A stretch of 43,078 nt of DNA, from NCBI RefSeq assembly GCF_902859875.1, contig NZ_CADIKF010000060.1:1-43078 (forward strand). The letters run 5' to 3'. This DNA comes from Paraburkholderia solisilvae. Lineage in GTDB: Bacteria; Pseudomonadota; Gammaproteobacteria; Burkholderiales; Burkholderiaceae. Below are positions 7,478-16,503 of this stretch, piece by piece. The position numbers were made by a program, and so were the translations under genes. A model generated the notes under the pieces. The model was given only the letters and a program-made list of their open reading frames with translations, was not told the origin of the DNA and did no database searches. The stretch's first letter is position 1. Each line of letters opens with the position of its first letter.

Positions 7478-9111
7478 GACCGAGGTCGTGTGGAAACGCC
7501 ATTTTTGCCACTGGGGCAAGATTGCCGGCCCGCTCGATTGAGTCCGATACGTCGAGCTTGTACTAATCGAACATCGCGCGCATAAAAAAGCCCCCTGAGG
7601 CTCTAGCCAGTCATCTTCATGGCCTTCATCGTCCCCGCAACGCCAAGTATGTTCATGACTCGCTTGAGGTTGTAGGCCAGCACCTGAAGGCTCATCTCCG
7701 TACTCACCCGCCCGAGCGTTCGGGTCAGGAAGTGCGCGGGCCCCATCCAGTGTTTGAGCGTACCGAAGACATGCTCGACGGTACTTCGACGGATGGTCAT
7801 TGCATCGGGCTTCCGGTCGAGTCGGCGCTGCATGGCCTCCAGTACGCCTTCATGCTCCCACCGTCGGATGCGGCGATAGTCGCTAGTCGAGCATCGCCCT
7901 TTCAGATGGCAACGCGGACAGGCGCTTGGCCAGTACACCCGCAGATTCATGTCATGCTCAACGGTGTTGAACCGATGAATGGCACGCTCGCCGGCAGGGC
8001 ATCGATACACGTCGTCTTTCGCAACATAGACGAAGTCGGCCTTCGTGAAGAGCCCCTTCTTTCTTGAGGCAGAAGTGAGTGGCTTCGGAACATACGCGCT
8101 GATGTCGTTCAGATCGCATGCGCGTATCTCCGGGCCACTGAAGTAGCCACGATCAGCCAGCACCTTCAGTTTCGGTTTGGCCATCGCTCTCCTGGCAGAC
8201 ACCGCCATCCTGCCAAGTTGACCGTGATCGTTTCCGACATTGGTCACTTCGTGTTCCACGATCAGGTGGTGCTTCGCGTCCACCGCGACCTGAACGTTGT
8301 AACCGACGATGCCTGAACCTCTGCCGCTTGTCGCCATGGACCGCGCGTCGGCGTCCGTCATCGACAGCTGTTTGTCCGGTTGCGTCTGCAACTGCTTGCC
8401 GATCTGTGCGAGTTCCCGCATCTCCCGGCGCAAGCTGGCGATCTTCTCGTACAGACGCATGGTCTTCACATCGAAACCTGTCGGACTGATCCGGTCTGCA
8501 GTCTCGATCGCGTCGAGATATCGTTGAACGCTTTCCTCAATCTGCTGCCGACGTTTGTCGATCTTGCCCGCCGTGTAGTTCTTGTCGCGGCTGTTGACAG
8601 CCTTGAACTTGCTGCCATCGATTGCGACCATGTCACTTGATAACAGCTTCAGGCCTCGACATAGTTCAACAAAACGCCGGCATACGTTGCGAATGGCTGC
8701 GCCGTTGTCCCGGCGAAAGTCGGCGATCGTCTTGAAGTCCGGCGCAAGCCGTCCTGTCAGCCACATCAGCTCGACATTGCGCTGGCATTCACGCTCGAGG
8801 CGCCGGCTGGAGGGAACACGATTCAGATAGCCGTAGATGTAGATCTTGAGCATCACACCAGGGTGGTACGCCGGGCGTCCCGTGAGCGCCGGGACCGTAC
8901 CGTTGAACCCAAGATCTTCAAGCTCCAGTTCGTCGACGAAGACGTCAATCACCCTGACCGGGTTGTCCTCTCCGATGTAGTCATCAACGCATTCTGGAAG
9001 AAGTGAAACCTGCTTGCGGTCATCGCCTTCAACGAATCGCTTCATGAGTCACCTGGGCTCGATGCGTTGATTCAGTTTAGGCGATCAGTGGGTTTTCACA
9101 CAGCCTCGACC
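7478..9111 (-). mobile_element. IS1182-family insertion sequence
   Basis: A transposase gene is bounded by imperfect inverted ends. Left, 7478-7498, is GACCGAGGTCGTGTGGAAAC plus G; right, 9091-9111, reads GGTCGAGGCTGTGTGAAAAC plus C on the minus strand, with 15 of 21 bases matching. The length of about 1.63 kb fits IS1182. I could not identify a target duplication, so the outer limits may be off by a few bases. The same end sequence recurs at 11850-11997. Confidence 0.7.
7603..9045 (-). CDS. IS1182-family transposase
   Basis: This is a 480-aa DDE transposase. The N-terminal DUF772-like domain is clear (MLKIYIYGYLNRVPSSRRLE), as is the first catalytic Asp in MVAIDGSKFKAVNSRDKNYT. The second catalytic region (VLADRGYFSGPEIRACD) and the late RRSTVEHVFGTLKHWMG block with the catalytic Glu are also present. 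A cysteine group (CPAGERAIH, CPRCHLKGRCSTS) sits between them, as in the family. Length and motifs are complete with no frameshift, so it is probably functional. The preceding AGGTGA is only a weak ribosome site. Confidence 0.92.
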   Translation of the reverse strand: MKRFVEGDDRKQVSLLPECVDDYIGEDNPVRVIDVFVDELELEDLGFNGTVPALTGRPAYHPGVMLKIYIYGYLNRVPSSRRLERECQRNVELMWLTGRLAPDFKTIADFRRDNGAAIRNVCRRFVELCRGLKLLSSDMVAIDGSKFKAVNSRDKNYTAGKIDKRRQQIEESVQRYLDAIETADRISPTGFDVKTMRLYEKIASLRREMRELAQIGKQLQTQPDKQLSMTDADARSMATSGRGSGIVGYNVQVAVDAKHHLIVEHEVTNVGNDHGQLGRMAVSARRAMAKPKLKVLADRGYFSGPEIRACDLNDISAYVPKPLTSASRKKGLFTKADFVYVAKDDVYRCPAGERAIHRFNTVEHDMNLRVYWPSACPRCHLKGRCSTSDYRRIRRWEHEGVLEAMQRRLDRKPDAMTIRRSTVEHVFGTLKHWMGPAHFLTRTLGRVSTEMSLQVLAYNLKRVMNILGVAGTMKAMKMTG

Positions 9112-9158
9112 CGGTTGTGCCGTTCGTCGCGTTATGGGACGGGCGGCAGCTTTTTGCA

Positions 9159-9184
9159 GTGCAACGGTGCAACGGTGCAACGGT
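9159..9184. repeat. Three tandem copies of GTGCAACG
   Basis: The 8-bp unit GTGCAACG is repeated three times without gaps, just outside the right IS1182 end and about 20 bases past the next gene's stop. It may be a slippage product. No function is evident. Confidence 0.7.
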
Positions 9185-9202
9185 CAGCGTCGACTTCATC
9201 GA

Positions 9203-10387
9203 TCAATAACCCCGTACAAAAGGCAACAGTTTCTTGACCACGAAATGGTTCGGCCGCCACCCAGAGAAAAGTTTGTCGACAACGAAGCTGTCCGCGCCCC
9301 CCGCGACTAAGCCAGCGACTGGATTCACGAATCCAAGCGCGGTAGTCAAAGCATATCGCAGGGTCTTAGCGACAGTGCCTTGAATTGAAGGTTCCGATGT
9401 GATTTCACGAATGTAAGCGCGGACTAGGTTCTCATCGGGATTCACTGCTCCAAGCCAGCTTTTGAATCGGCCACCCTTATCTAGCAAACGAAAGAAGTCG
9501 TCGATCGAGCGCTCGCCCGCATCGATGGCTTCGGACAAACTTGGGGCATCGGGAAGAACGACGTCAACAAATTGCTGACGCGATTCTAGGTTCAGTTGCG
9601 AACGTCGCAACACTTCCGAGTACCGTGTACGGATGATCGCCGATGTGACAGCCGAGGTTACGAAATCACCCCCGTAGTAAGAGGCCATCGCGAGATCTGC
9701 CCGCGCATCAAGAATGTTACTCAAAAGGTACGCGACGGTGACGGGGTCCAATGGCGGCACCATAGCTGCCCGCCGCGTGTTGATCGCATCGAAGTCAATG
9801 TTCGAGAAAGCGCAATAACCTTGCTCCGTGTGCATTAGCTCGAAGTGCAAACTGTCGTCTACTGTTCGCCCTTCAGACAAAGCAGCGATCGCCTGCCGAA
9901 CCGCATCCCGTACGAACTCAGCGTCGGATAGGTCGCGCCTCGCTGCCGCAGGAATGCCTCCTTTTACAAAATGGTTTCCAGTGTACTTGCGCATCGGAAC
10001 GCGGTTAGTGAACCATTTCGAAAACTCCCTAGCGACTTTTCGCGGCGTACCTTGGCGCTCGAGTTCATACGCCGTTCGTTCTTCCGGTGAATTAAGCTTG
10101 GTGGCTTGGTCGCCACCTAGCGAGAACGCGAGATAGTCGTGAAACTGGGTGACACCCACAGACTTGGTATGCGTGGCGAGGTTTTCTTCGCAATAAACGG
10201 CTGACAATTCCGGGCGCTTTAACAGCAACTTGAGATGATCGATCCCGATCTGTTTGACCAACTGAAACAGCGTGCCCCGGTCAATCACGACGTGCACTTT
10301 CTGATAATAGAGTAACGACTCTGCGATTTGACCGGCGGTCACGGGAGACCCGCCTTCAGCCCTTCGCAGAACGACGTGTTCAAACAT
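9203..10387 (-). CDS. Unknown 394-aa protein in the defence-like block
   Basis: The ATG at 10387 is preceded by GAGGG at a spacing of 5-6, so it is preferred over an upstream TTG. The N-terminal third is mixed alpha/beta (YYQKVHVVIDRGTLFQLVKQ). The middle is helical with many Arg and Asp residues. The C-terminus has a hydrophobic Gly/Ala stretch (LGFVNPVAGLVAGGADSFVV) followed by the strongly patterned FSGWRPNHFVVKKLLPFV, possibly membrane-interacting. I do not recognise the family. It lies alone between two insertion elements in a region with Abi and nuclease-ATPase genes, so a defence role is possible but unproven. A small dyad TTGTT-N4-AACAA (10412-10425) lies just upstream. Confidence 0.7.
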   Translation of the reverse strand: MFEHVVLRRAEGGSPVTAGQIAESLLYYQKVHVVIDRGTLFQLVKQIGIDHLKLLLKRPELSAVYCEENLATHTKSVGVTQFHDYLAFSLGGDQATKLNSPEERTAYELERQGTPRKVAREFSKWFTNRVPMRKYTGNHFVKGGIPAAARRDLSDAEFVRDAVRQAIAALSEGRTVDDSLHFELMHTEQGYCAFSNIDFDAINTRRAAMVPPLDPVTVAYLLSNILDARADLAMASYYGGDFVTSAVTSAIIRTRYSEVLRRSQLNLESRQQFVDVVLPDAPSLSEAIDAGERSIDDFFRLLDKGGRFKSWLGAVNPDENLVRAYIREITSEPSIQGTVAKTLRYALTTALGFVNPVAGLVAGGADSFVVDKLFSGWRPNHFVVKKLLPFVRGY

Positions 10388-10547
10388 GGTTTCCCTCAAG
10401 TTGGCTCGATATTGTTTGAGAACAATTCTATCCGACTGATCGTTTGTTCAATGACGCAGTTAGCGAGCCAAGTGTACGAACGGCCGATGTTGAGGAAGGA
10501 GGCGACGTCCAATTGTCTCCCTGAGCACTTGCGCGAACGACGCTTTC

Positions 10548-11782
10548 TGGCGGCGCATTCAACCGGTCAACGCAACACCTAGAATCTGCGTGAGCGGTGG
10601 AGGTGTTGCAATGAAACAGCGACCAGGGATCTACTATACCGAACGCCAGAAGGCATTGATGTGGGAGCGCTGGCGCAAAGGCGAAACGATTCATCAGATT
10701 GCCAAACTGTTCGATCGGGGCCACTCTTCGGTACAGCGGATACTCGCGGAGGCTGGTGGCATCGAGCCACGGCGAAGACACCGTGCGCCGCGGGCCTTGA
10801 CGCTTGCGGAGCGCGAAGAGATATCTCGCTGCCTGGTGGCGCGATGCTCGATTCGGGCTATTGCAGCCAGGCTGGCCCGTGCTCCTTCCACGATTAGCCG
10901 CGAGCTGCAGCGCAACGGAGGTGGTCAAGGTTATCGGGCGAATCAAGCGGATGCGCTCGCCTGGGATCGGGCACGCCGCCCGAAAGTTTGCAAATTGGTG
11001 CAAAACCAGACGCTGGCGCGAGTTGTCGCTGCAAAGCTGAAGCTGCAGTGGTCCCCTCAGCAGATTTCTGGTTGGCTCAGACATGCTTATGCGGTCAACA
11101 AGGACTATCTGGTGTCGCACGAGACAATCTATCGGAGCCTCTATATTCAAGCTCGCGGTGCCCTGAAGAAGGAATTGCTCGAGCACTTGCGACACTCTCG
11201 AATCATGCGCCGGTCCCGTCATCACACACTGAAAACAGAGGACCGCACGAACATTCGCGACGCTGTGTCGATCAGTGAACGCCCCGCTACGGCGGAGGAT
11301 CGCGCAATACCCGGGCACTGGGAAGGTGACTTGCTGTATGGCAATGCTACGAGCCAGATTGCGACGCTCGTCGAACGTCAAAGTCGATTCGTGATGCTGG
11401 TAAAAGTCGCCAGCAAGGATTCTGAGGCTGTGGTTGACGCGCTGATACGACACGCCAGCAAGTTACCTCGGGAACTCTATAAATCGCTGACCTGGGACAG
11501 GGGCTCGGAAATGGCCGACCACAATCGATTTACGGTCGCTACCGACATTGAGGTCTATTTCTGCGATCCACAGCACCCCTGGCAACGTGGCTCAAACGAA
11601 AACACGAATGGTCTTCTGAGGCAGTACTTCCCTAAGGGCACGGATCTCTCCGTCTACTCGCAGGCCAGACTGAATGCCGTAGCCAGGCGGCTCAACGAAC
11701 GTCCCCGAAAAACACTAAACTTCGACACGCCGGCTGAGCGATTTAACCGAATCGTTGCGTTGACCGGTTGAATGCGCCGCCA
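10548..11782 (+). mobile_element. IS30-family insertion sequence, complete
   Basis: Perfect 29-bp terminal inverted repeats (10548-10576 and 11754-11782, beginning TGGCGGCGCATTCAACCGGT) flank an intact transposase, giving 1,235 bp. The transposase stop codon lies within the right repeat. No clear 2-3 bp target duplication is visible at the flanks, which may mean an ancestral flank was lost or rearranged. Confidence 0.9.
10611..11771 (+). CDS. IS30-family transposase
   Basis: This is a 386-aa transposase. Two HTH regions come first (ERWRKGETIHQIAKLFDRGH; EEISRCLVARCSIRAIAARL with PSTISREL), then the DDE core. The catalytic Asp is in GHWEGDLLYG, the second in TWDRGSEMADH, and the Glu in PWQRGSNENTNGLLRQYFPK, a hallmark of IS30. 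The ATG at 10611 follows GGAGG with a spacing of 7-8, so it is preferred over the in-frame ATG at 10590. The gene looks intact. Confidence 0.93.
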   Translation: MKQRPGIYYTERQKALMWERWRKGETIHQIAKLFDRGHSSVQRILAEAGGIEPRRRHRAPRALTLAEREEISRCLVARCSIRAIAARLARAPSTISRELQRNGGGQGYRANQADALAWDRARRPKVCKLVQNQTLARVVAAKLKLQWSPQQISGWLRHAYAVNKDYLVSHETIYRSLYIQARGALKKELLEHLRHSRIMRRSRHHTLKTEDRTNIRDAVSISERPATAEDRAIPGHWEGDLLYGNATSQIATLVERQSRFVMLVKVASKDSEAVVDALIRHASKLPRELYKSLTWDRGSEMADHNRFTVATDIEVYFCDPQHPWQRGSNENTNGLLRQYFPKGTDLSVYSQARLNAVARRLNERPRKTLNFDTPAERFNRIVALTG

Positions 11783-11849
11783 ACTGCCGCCCGATGACCA
11801 AGCGTGGCAATGACAGCGGGCACGGCCTCTGATGCAAATGGCATAACAC

Positions 11850-11997
11850 GACCGAGGTTGTGTGAAAACGCGAAAACTACCTAGTTTTCGGGTGCCACTT
11901 TACCCTTACCGAGTCCCTGCCAAGCCAATACAGCGCGATCTGAACAGTCGAGTTTTCGAATAGACCAATTGGCCTGCGTTTTCACACAGCATCGGCC
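11850..11997. repeat. MITE-like 148-bp element with IS1182-type ends
   Basis: Left end 11850-11870 (GACCGAGGTTGTGTGAAAAC plus G) and right end 11977-11997 are inverted repeats matching at 18 of 21 bases. They closely resemble the ends of the IS1182 copy at 7478-9111. There is no coding capacity between them. Inside lies a hairpin CGAAAACT/AGTTTTCG around 11871-11890. It could be a non-autonomous element or an internally deleted IS. It ends 184 bases before the nuclease-ATPase gene and might carry its promoter. Confidence 0.65.
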
Positions 11998-12181
11998 CGG
12001 TTCGGCCGGTGGATCTCGCGCCGTATCAACGGCAGCTTCCAAGGTTCAGCAGTCATCGACGCTTGTTGCGTCGGCCAACACCGCTCTACCGACCAAGACA
12101 ATCTCGCCTGCGTCAGTCCGGCATATACTTACTGCGCACCATGAGTCAGTTGAAAATTCTGCCGACACATTCGGGGGAGAA

Positions 12182-14713
12182 ATGGCGACAGGCATCGACC
12201 AGATGTTTCAGAGCTTCACCGCGTTGGAATCGGATATAACTGCAGCCCTCAATGGGGCTCCCAACGAGAGCGATACGCGGTTGAAAGCCCTTGATCGGGT
12301 TTTGTTTGAGGTTTTGGGATGGCGACATGAATCTGTTTTCACAGAGCCAATAACCCCATCTGGATATATCGATTACCTGCTAACAGTCGGGGAACAACGA
12401 GGTGCTATCGTCATTGAGGCTAAGCGGTCGGGTTTTCTCAAGGCCAATACCGCCGCAAACAAGGCCACAGTTTTGTCCCTTAACGGTCCTGTTCTGCAAC
12501 CACTGAAGGACGGCATCCGCCAAGCACTAGCGTATGCAACCGAGCAAGGTACGCCCGCGGCGGCGCTTACTGATGGTCGTTGCTGGTTGTTTTTCAAAGC
12601 TTCAAGGACCGATGGCCTTCCTCCCTTGCAGGGAAAAGGAATCTTCTTCCCCACTATAGAATCCGTTAGAGATGATTTCTCGCGATTTGCAGAGTTGCTG
12701 GCGCTGCCATACGTACTTGAACGACGCCATTTAGCGCATCTCAATTCAGCCGAAGGAGTCTCAATAGGTGAGGCCGAAGAACAGTATTTCGTTGCAAATC
12801 CAGCTGACGCCCATATGAAGCCACGCGACGCCCTCGCAACCGATGCATCCTTGCTGTTCTCTCAGTTTTTCTCCCGCCTATCAAATACCGAAGACAAAGA
12901 AATGGTGCGCGCGTGCTTTGTCGAAACACCGGAAAGTCGACGCGCCGATTTTGAACTTCAAAAGATCGTCCAAAACGTATTGAACGGTATAGCTTCGCTT
13001 GACACTGCGGAAAGCTCTGCTCTTCAGGCCGAAATCGAGAAGACGCTGACTTCTCAGAGGTCGGAAACAGTTCTGCTCGTTGGGAACAAAGGTTCTGGAA
13101 AATCCACATTTATAGATCGTTTCTTTGGTGAAATACTGCCACTAAGTGTCAGGCAACGATGTTCGATAGCAAGAGTTGATCTTGGTGAATATTCTGGCGA
13201 TCCATCGAGCATAGTCGAATGGTCAATTCGGCAGCTTCGAGGGTTGCTAGAGATTCAGATTTGTACCAACCAACCGCCCAGTTATGACGATCTGCAAGGT
13301 ATTTTCTGGAATGAATATGTTCGTTGGAAAGACGGCCCCAAAAAACCATTGTACGAAACAAACAAAGACCAATTCAAGATTGCCTTCGGCGACCATATGG
13401 AGGCTCGAAGAGAGAGCCAGCCAGAAGAATATGTTCGTCTCTTACTGAACCGGTCAGCTGTGGGGCTGAAACGCCTCCCATGTATTGTCTTCGATAACAC
13501 AGATCAATTCTCATCTGAGATCCAGGACAGAATCTACCAGCTTGCACACTCACTAGAGAGCGCGTCCTCAGTTTTCATTATCGTCCCAATAACAGACCGT
13601 ACTGTTTGGAGGCTAAGTAAGGCTGGGGCGCTCCAAAGCTATGCAGCCAAAAGTTTCTATCTTCCCGTGCCTGAGGCTAAGGAGATATTGTCGCGCCGAG
13701 TACGTTTTGTAAAAGAAAAGATCAACGTCGAGAAAGCAAATAATTCCTCCTATTTTTCAAAAAAGGGCTTCTCTGTAAATATCGATGATTTATCGATGTT
13801 TGCAGATGCAGTCGAGCGAATATTTGTTGACAGCGACTATGTGTCCGGCCTCATCGGGCGACTTGCAAATTTCGACATCCGTCGCATGTTGAGGTTGGCC
13901 GAGAGAATTTTTGTTTCTCCGGAAATAAAGATTGATGACATAGTCAAGTCTCACTATGGCGGCCCATCTGTTTCTTCTGATAAGTATCGAACTCATCGCG
14001 CACTTATAAAAGGAGAATATGATCGATTTTCAGAATTGGAGAATCAATATGTTTGCAATCTATTTTATACAGACCCACGGAAGCCGACGTCCCCTTTGCT
14101 AGCGCTCTATGTGCTCTGGATATTACGCCAGCGTTCGGTAAACGCCCGATTAGACCAGGTAGAAGCGCGGCATTGGTTAGTTTCGGAGCTATGTGATTTC
14201 TTTGAGGCCTGCGGAGTGTCAATTGAATCTGTTTTGGTAATCGTGACTCGCCTCTTTGATCGGCGTTTATTGGAAACACTCGATCCAAATGTCGTGAGGC
14301 CTACTCTTGCAGATTGGATAGCAATAAAGGAGAGTGGAATTGCGCATATCGAACTGCTAGGTAATTCGTCTGTTTACATGGAGCAAATGGCATTAACGAC
14401 AGGTATTAACAGTCGCCTAGTGCGTGACGAATTGAAGCAAAAATCATATGGCTCGAACACTCAAAGTTTTATAGAAATGCGCGACGTTTTTATTGCTTAT
14501 TTGCTCAAACTTGACTCAATTCGGGTTTCTATCCCCCAGACGAGTCAGTACAGGCAATTGAACGAAGCGAGGGCATTTGTCAGGGACATCCGGACGCTTG
14601 ATAGACCGGGACCACGCCAACAATCCAGTACTCAGAATCGTCGGGGCAGTGGCGTACGCGCAAAGCAGTTTGGTGTTGCACGCAAGAGCCTTCGAGGTGG
14701 CAATTCACGTTAA
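12182..14713 (+). CDS. PD-(D/E)xK nuclease-P-loop ATPase, putative defence protein
   Basis: The 843-aa product (ATG at 12182 behind GGGGGAG) has an N-terminal type I restriction HsdR-N-like PD-(D/E)xK fold. VLGWRHESVF comes first, then the Asp of GYIDYLL (64), then the Glu and Lys of AIVIEAKRSG (79, 81). After a linker comes a P-loop ATPase with Walker A GNKGSGKST (301-309) and a Walker B-like LPCIVFDNTDQF (Asp438). About 350 mostly helical residues follow, with VIVTRLFDRRLLETL suggesting a winged-helix element. The Lys/Arg-rich tail may be spurious. Base composition is clearly more AT-rich than its neighbours, pointing to recent transfer. A STAND- or KAP-like ATPase gating a nuclease would fit an anti-phage sensor-effector. 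This is inference; I know no named system that matches exactly. Confidence 0.75.
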   Translation: MATGIDQMFQSFTALESDITAALNGAPNESDTRLKALDRVLFEVLGWRHESVFTEPITPSGYIDYLLTVGEQRGAIVIEAKRSGFLKANTAANKATVLSLNGPVLQPLKDGIRQALAYATEQGTPAAALTDGRCWLFFKASRTDGLPPLQGKGIFFPTIESVRDDFSRFAELLALPYVLERRHLAHLNSAEGVSIGEAEEQYFVANPADAHMKPRDALATDASLLFSQFFSRLSNTEDKEMVRACFVETPESRRADFELQKIVQNVLNGIASLDTAESSALQAEIEKTLTSQRSETVLLVGNKGSGKSTFIDRFFGEILPLSVRQRCSIARVDLGEYSGDPSSIVEWSIRQLRGLLEIQICTNQPPSYDDLQGIFWNEYVRWKDGPKKPLYETNKDQFKIAFGDHMEARRESQPEEYVRLLLNRSAVGLKRLPCIVFDNTDQFSSEIQDRIYQLAHSLESASSVFIIVPITDRTVWRLSKAGALQSYAAKSFYLPVPEAKEILSRRVRFVKEKINVEKANNSSYFSKKGFSVNIDDLSMFADAVERIFVDSDYVSGLIGRLANFDIRRMLRLAERIFVSPEIKIDDIVKSHYGGPSVSSDKYRTHRALIKGEYDRFSELENQYVCNLFYTDPRKPTSPLLALYVLWILRQRSVNARLDQVEARHWLVSELCDFFEACGVSIESVLVIVTRLFDRRLLETLDPNVVRPTLADWIAIKESGIAHIELLGNSSVYMEQMALTTGINSRLVRDELKQKSYGSNTQSFIEMRDVFIAYLLKLDSIRVSIPQTSQYRQLNEARAFVRDIRTLDRPGPRQQSSTQNRRGSGVRAKQFGVARKSLRGGNSR

Positions 14714-15156
14714 GGGAAAGTCCGTTCCCTGCGAGGAGCCGACATTCGAATGTCCATCCGATAGCATGGCCAAACGGCCGAAGTTGGCCGGTTACTGCCC
14801 GACGACGATCGGCAACACGCGACCCAGGCCAGCCAGAGACTCGTGTTTCAAAGGTGGACGTTCGCCTCGAATCCTGCGATTGGAGTGAATCCGGACGGCT
14901 CGGCCACGCCGGAGAACTCCAGTTCTGCAAGCAGGGGATTTCGGCGACTGTTTCCGCTCCCAGTCCGGGTGGTGATGGCGGGATCTCCATCACCTTCGAC
15001 AGTGAACGATCGCCAAATGTGCAAGACTGCGCACGTGTGAGAGGTATCGAAACCGGCAGTTGCAGGACGCGCTGCGGCCCTCATCGGTGCCGCGCATTCG
15101 CAAGTCGGCCCTGCCCGCCGAAATGCCCTCCCGCTTGTTAGTGTGCCTCGACACAA
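14714..15156. other. Decayed intergenic sequence
   Basis: Short open frames here are Arg/Ser/Cys-rich shadows. The stretch includes GGCCGAAGTTGGCCGGTTAC-like motifs of the type scattered between genes in Burkholderia-like genomes. No gene, RNA or terminator is supported. Confidence 0.4.
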
Positions 15157-15179
15157 TCAATGATGTAACGGTGTGAGCT

Positions 15180-15735
15180 CTAATATGACCCATTCTGTTT
15201 CGTCATTCTGACGAGCGACCAATCGTAACCGAGCGCTTTCACGCGAGCCTCGAGACTGGCGAGAACCTCGGGTGCCGGGTGCGCTGTGCGCGGTCAGTAC
15301 CCACAGGTAGCGACCCGACGGCTCGCCCACAATCGTCCAGTCATAATCGTCGCCATGATCTAGCACCCAGTAATTCCCGCAGAACGGCCCGAAGAACGAC
15401 ACCGTCAGCTTTGAATAATTTTCTGGGTCCGCGATTTTCGCTTTGCCGACCGATTCTCTGAAATCGCCGAAGCCCCGGCGGCCGCGATTGACGACCTTGA
15501 CCGTGCCATCGTCGTTGAGCGAGTACGCCGCTGTGACGTCGTCCATGTCCTTCTCGAACCACGCCTCATAGCGAAATTGTTCGTACCACCGGCCCATGTA
15601 TCTGGCGAGGTTCACCGATCGGACCGGCTGCGGCACCGCGTGGTTGCCGACCGGTCCGGGTCGGCGGATATACACGCATACTCCCAGAAGCAGTGCTGTT
15701 CCAGTTAGCGCTGTGGCAATAATCTTTCTTTGCAT
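15180..15735 (-). pseudogene. Blc-type lipocalin with C-terminal frameshift
   Basis: The protein from ATG 15735 has a membrane/signal segment (MQRKIIATALTGTALLLGVC) and then a clear bacterial lipocalin: NLARYMGRWYEQFRYEAWFE and NYWVLDHGDDYDWTIVGEPS with RYLWVL. At about 15287-15291 the frame breaks. The actual frame then gives low-complexity SRQSRGSRES and ends at 15157. One base fewer restores LTRTAHPAPEVLASLEARVK and LGYDWSLVRM, the expected end, with a stop at 15180-15182. An upstream in-frame ATG at 15810 is unlikely as a start. The last helix and strand are lost, so the protein is probably impaired. Confidence 0.75.
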
Positions 15736-16101
15736 GGCTGCATTGTCCCTTCGACACCGGAGCGATGAATATACTAATCTCCCGGACGAAGAATCATGCC
15801 TGATAGCCAATTCGACGCTTACAGAAGCTAGTGCAAAGCCGATTTCGACTCCCGCTTGACAGCTGGTTGCCCGCGTTTGGCTCAGATCGACCTGTTTGAG
15901 TCACTGGACTGATTTCCGGCGGATGTCCTCATCCTGCTGAGAAGCGGCCGTTCGACTGATTGGCGTGGGCGTGCGTCCCGCAAATCACCAGGCCTTCGGT
16001 TTCCACTACATGAAGCGGCAATACGACTAAGCTCGTAAGTGCTTCGAGGACGCCTGCAGATCGGCGAGGAAACCGGGATGGAGGTGCATTGAGGCCTAAG
16101 G
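15736..16101. other. Gap between lipocalin and hyf operon end
   Basis: Nothing convincing is encoded. A plus-strand string reading FGFHYMKRQYD followed by a stop (about 15997-16029) looks like a tiny protein remnant. The lipocalin promoter should lie at the left side. No terminator hairpin for the hyf operon is obvious. Confidence 0.35.
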
Positions 16102-16440
16102 CTAGTCATCTTTGATGAGTCTGGCCAGTCTCGCCCGTTCCCGAGCGGTGTCCAGAACGCCTTCGTTGGCCCAGTCGAGCACCACTCCGTCGTCGAGCGA
16201 CTCACGGACAAGCGACGAATAGTCCGACTTGCTTATCCTCCCCGACTTCATCGCGTGCGCGATATCGCGCCTGAGGTCCGGTGGAAAACTTGCATAGGAG
16301 TCCGAGAACGACGCGTACTGTCGTGCGTCGATTTCCGCCGCGGTATGGGAGATCATCAAGATCACAACCGTTACGATTGCGACCATCGGGATGGCTGTAT
16401 AACTGAGAACAAATCTGACAGGCGTCATAGCAAACTTCAC
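16102..16440 (-). CDS. Small single-pass membrane protein, last gene of the hyf operon
   Basis: This is a 112-aa protein with one N-terminal membrane segment (VRFVLSYTAIPMVAIVTVVI) and a charged helical C-terminal part (DIAHAMKSGRISKSDYSSLV). It starts 63 bases after the preceding gene on the same strand and is probably co-transcribed with it. I recognise no family; its role in the complex, if any, is unknown. Confidence 0.6.
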   Translation of the reverse strand: MKFAMTPVRFVLSYTAIPMVAIVTVVILMISHTAAEIDARQYASFSDSYASFPPDLRRDIAHAMKSGRISKSDYSSLVRESLDDGVVLDWANEGVLDTARERARLARLIKDD

Positions 16441-16503
16441 GAAAAGTACTCAGAACATGCCCGGACGGCCGACTCCGCGCACAGTTCTCTCGACTTGCAT
16501 GCC

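Noticed and set aside
10428..11453. 341-codon minus-strand frame across the IS30 element
   Set aside because: It is the shadow of the IS30 transposase and crosses the IS boundary.
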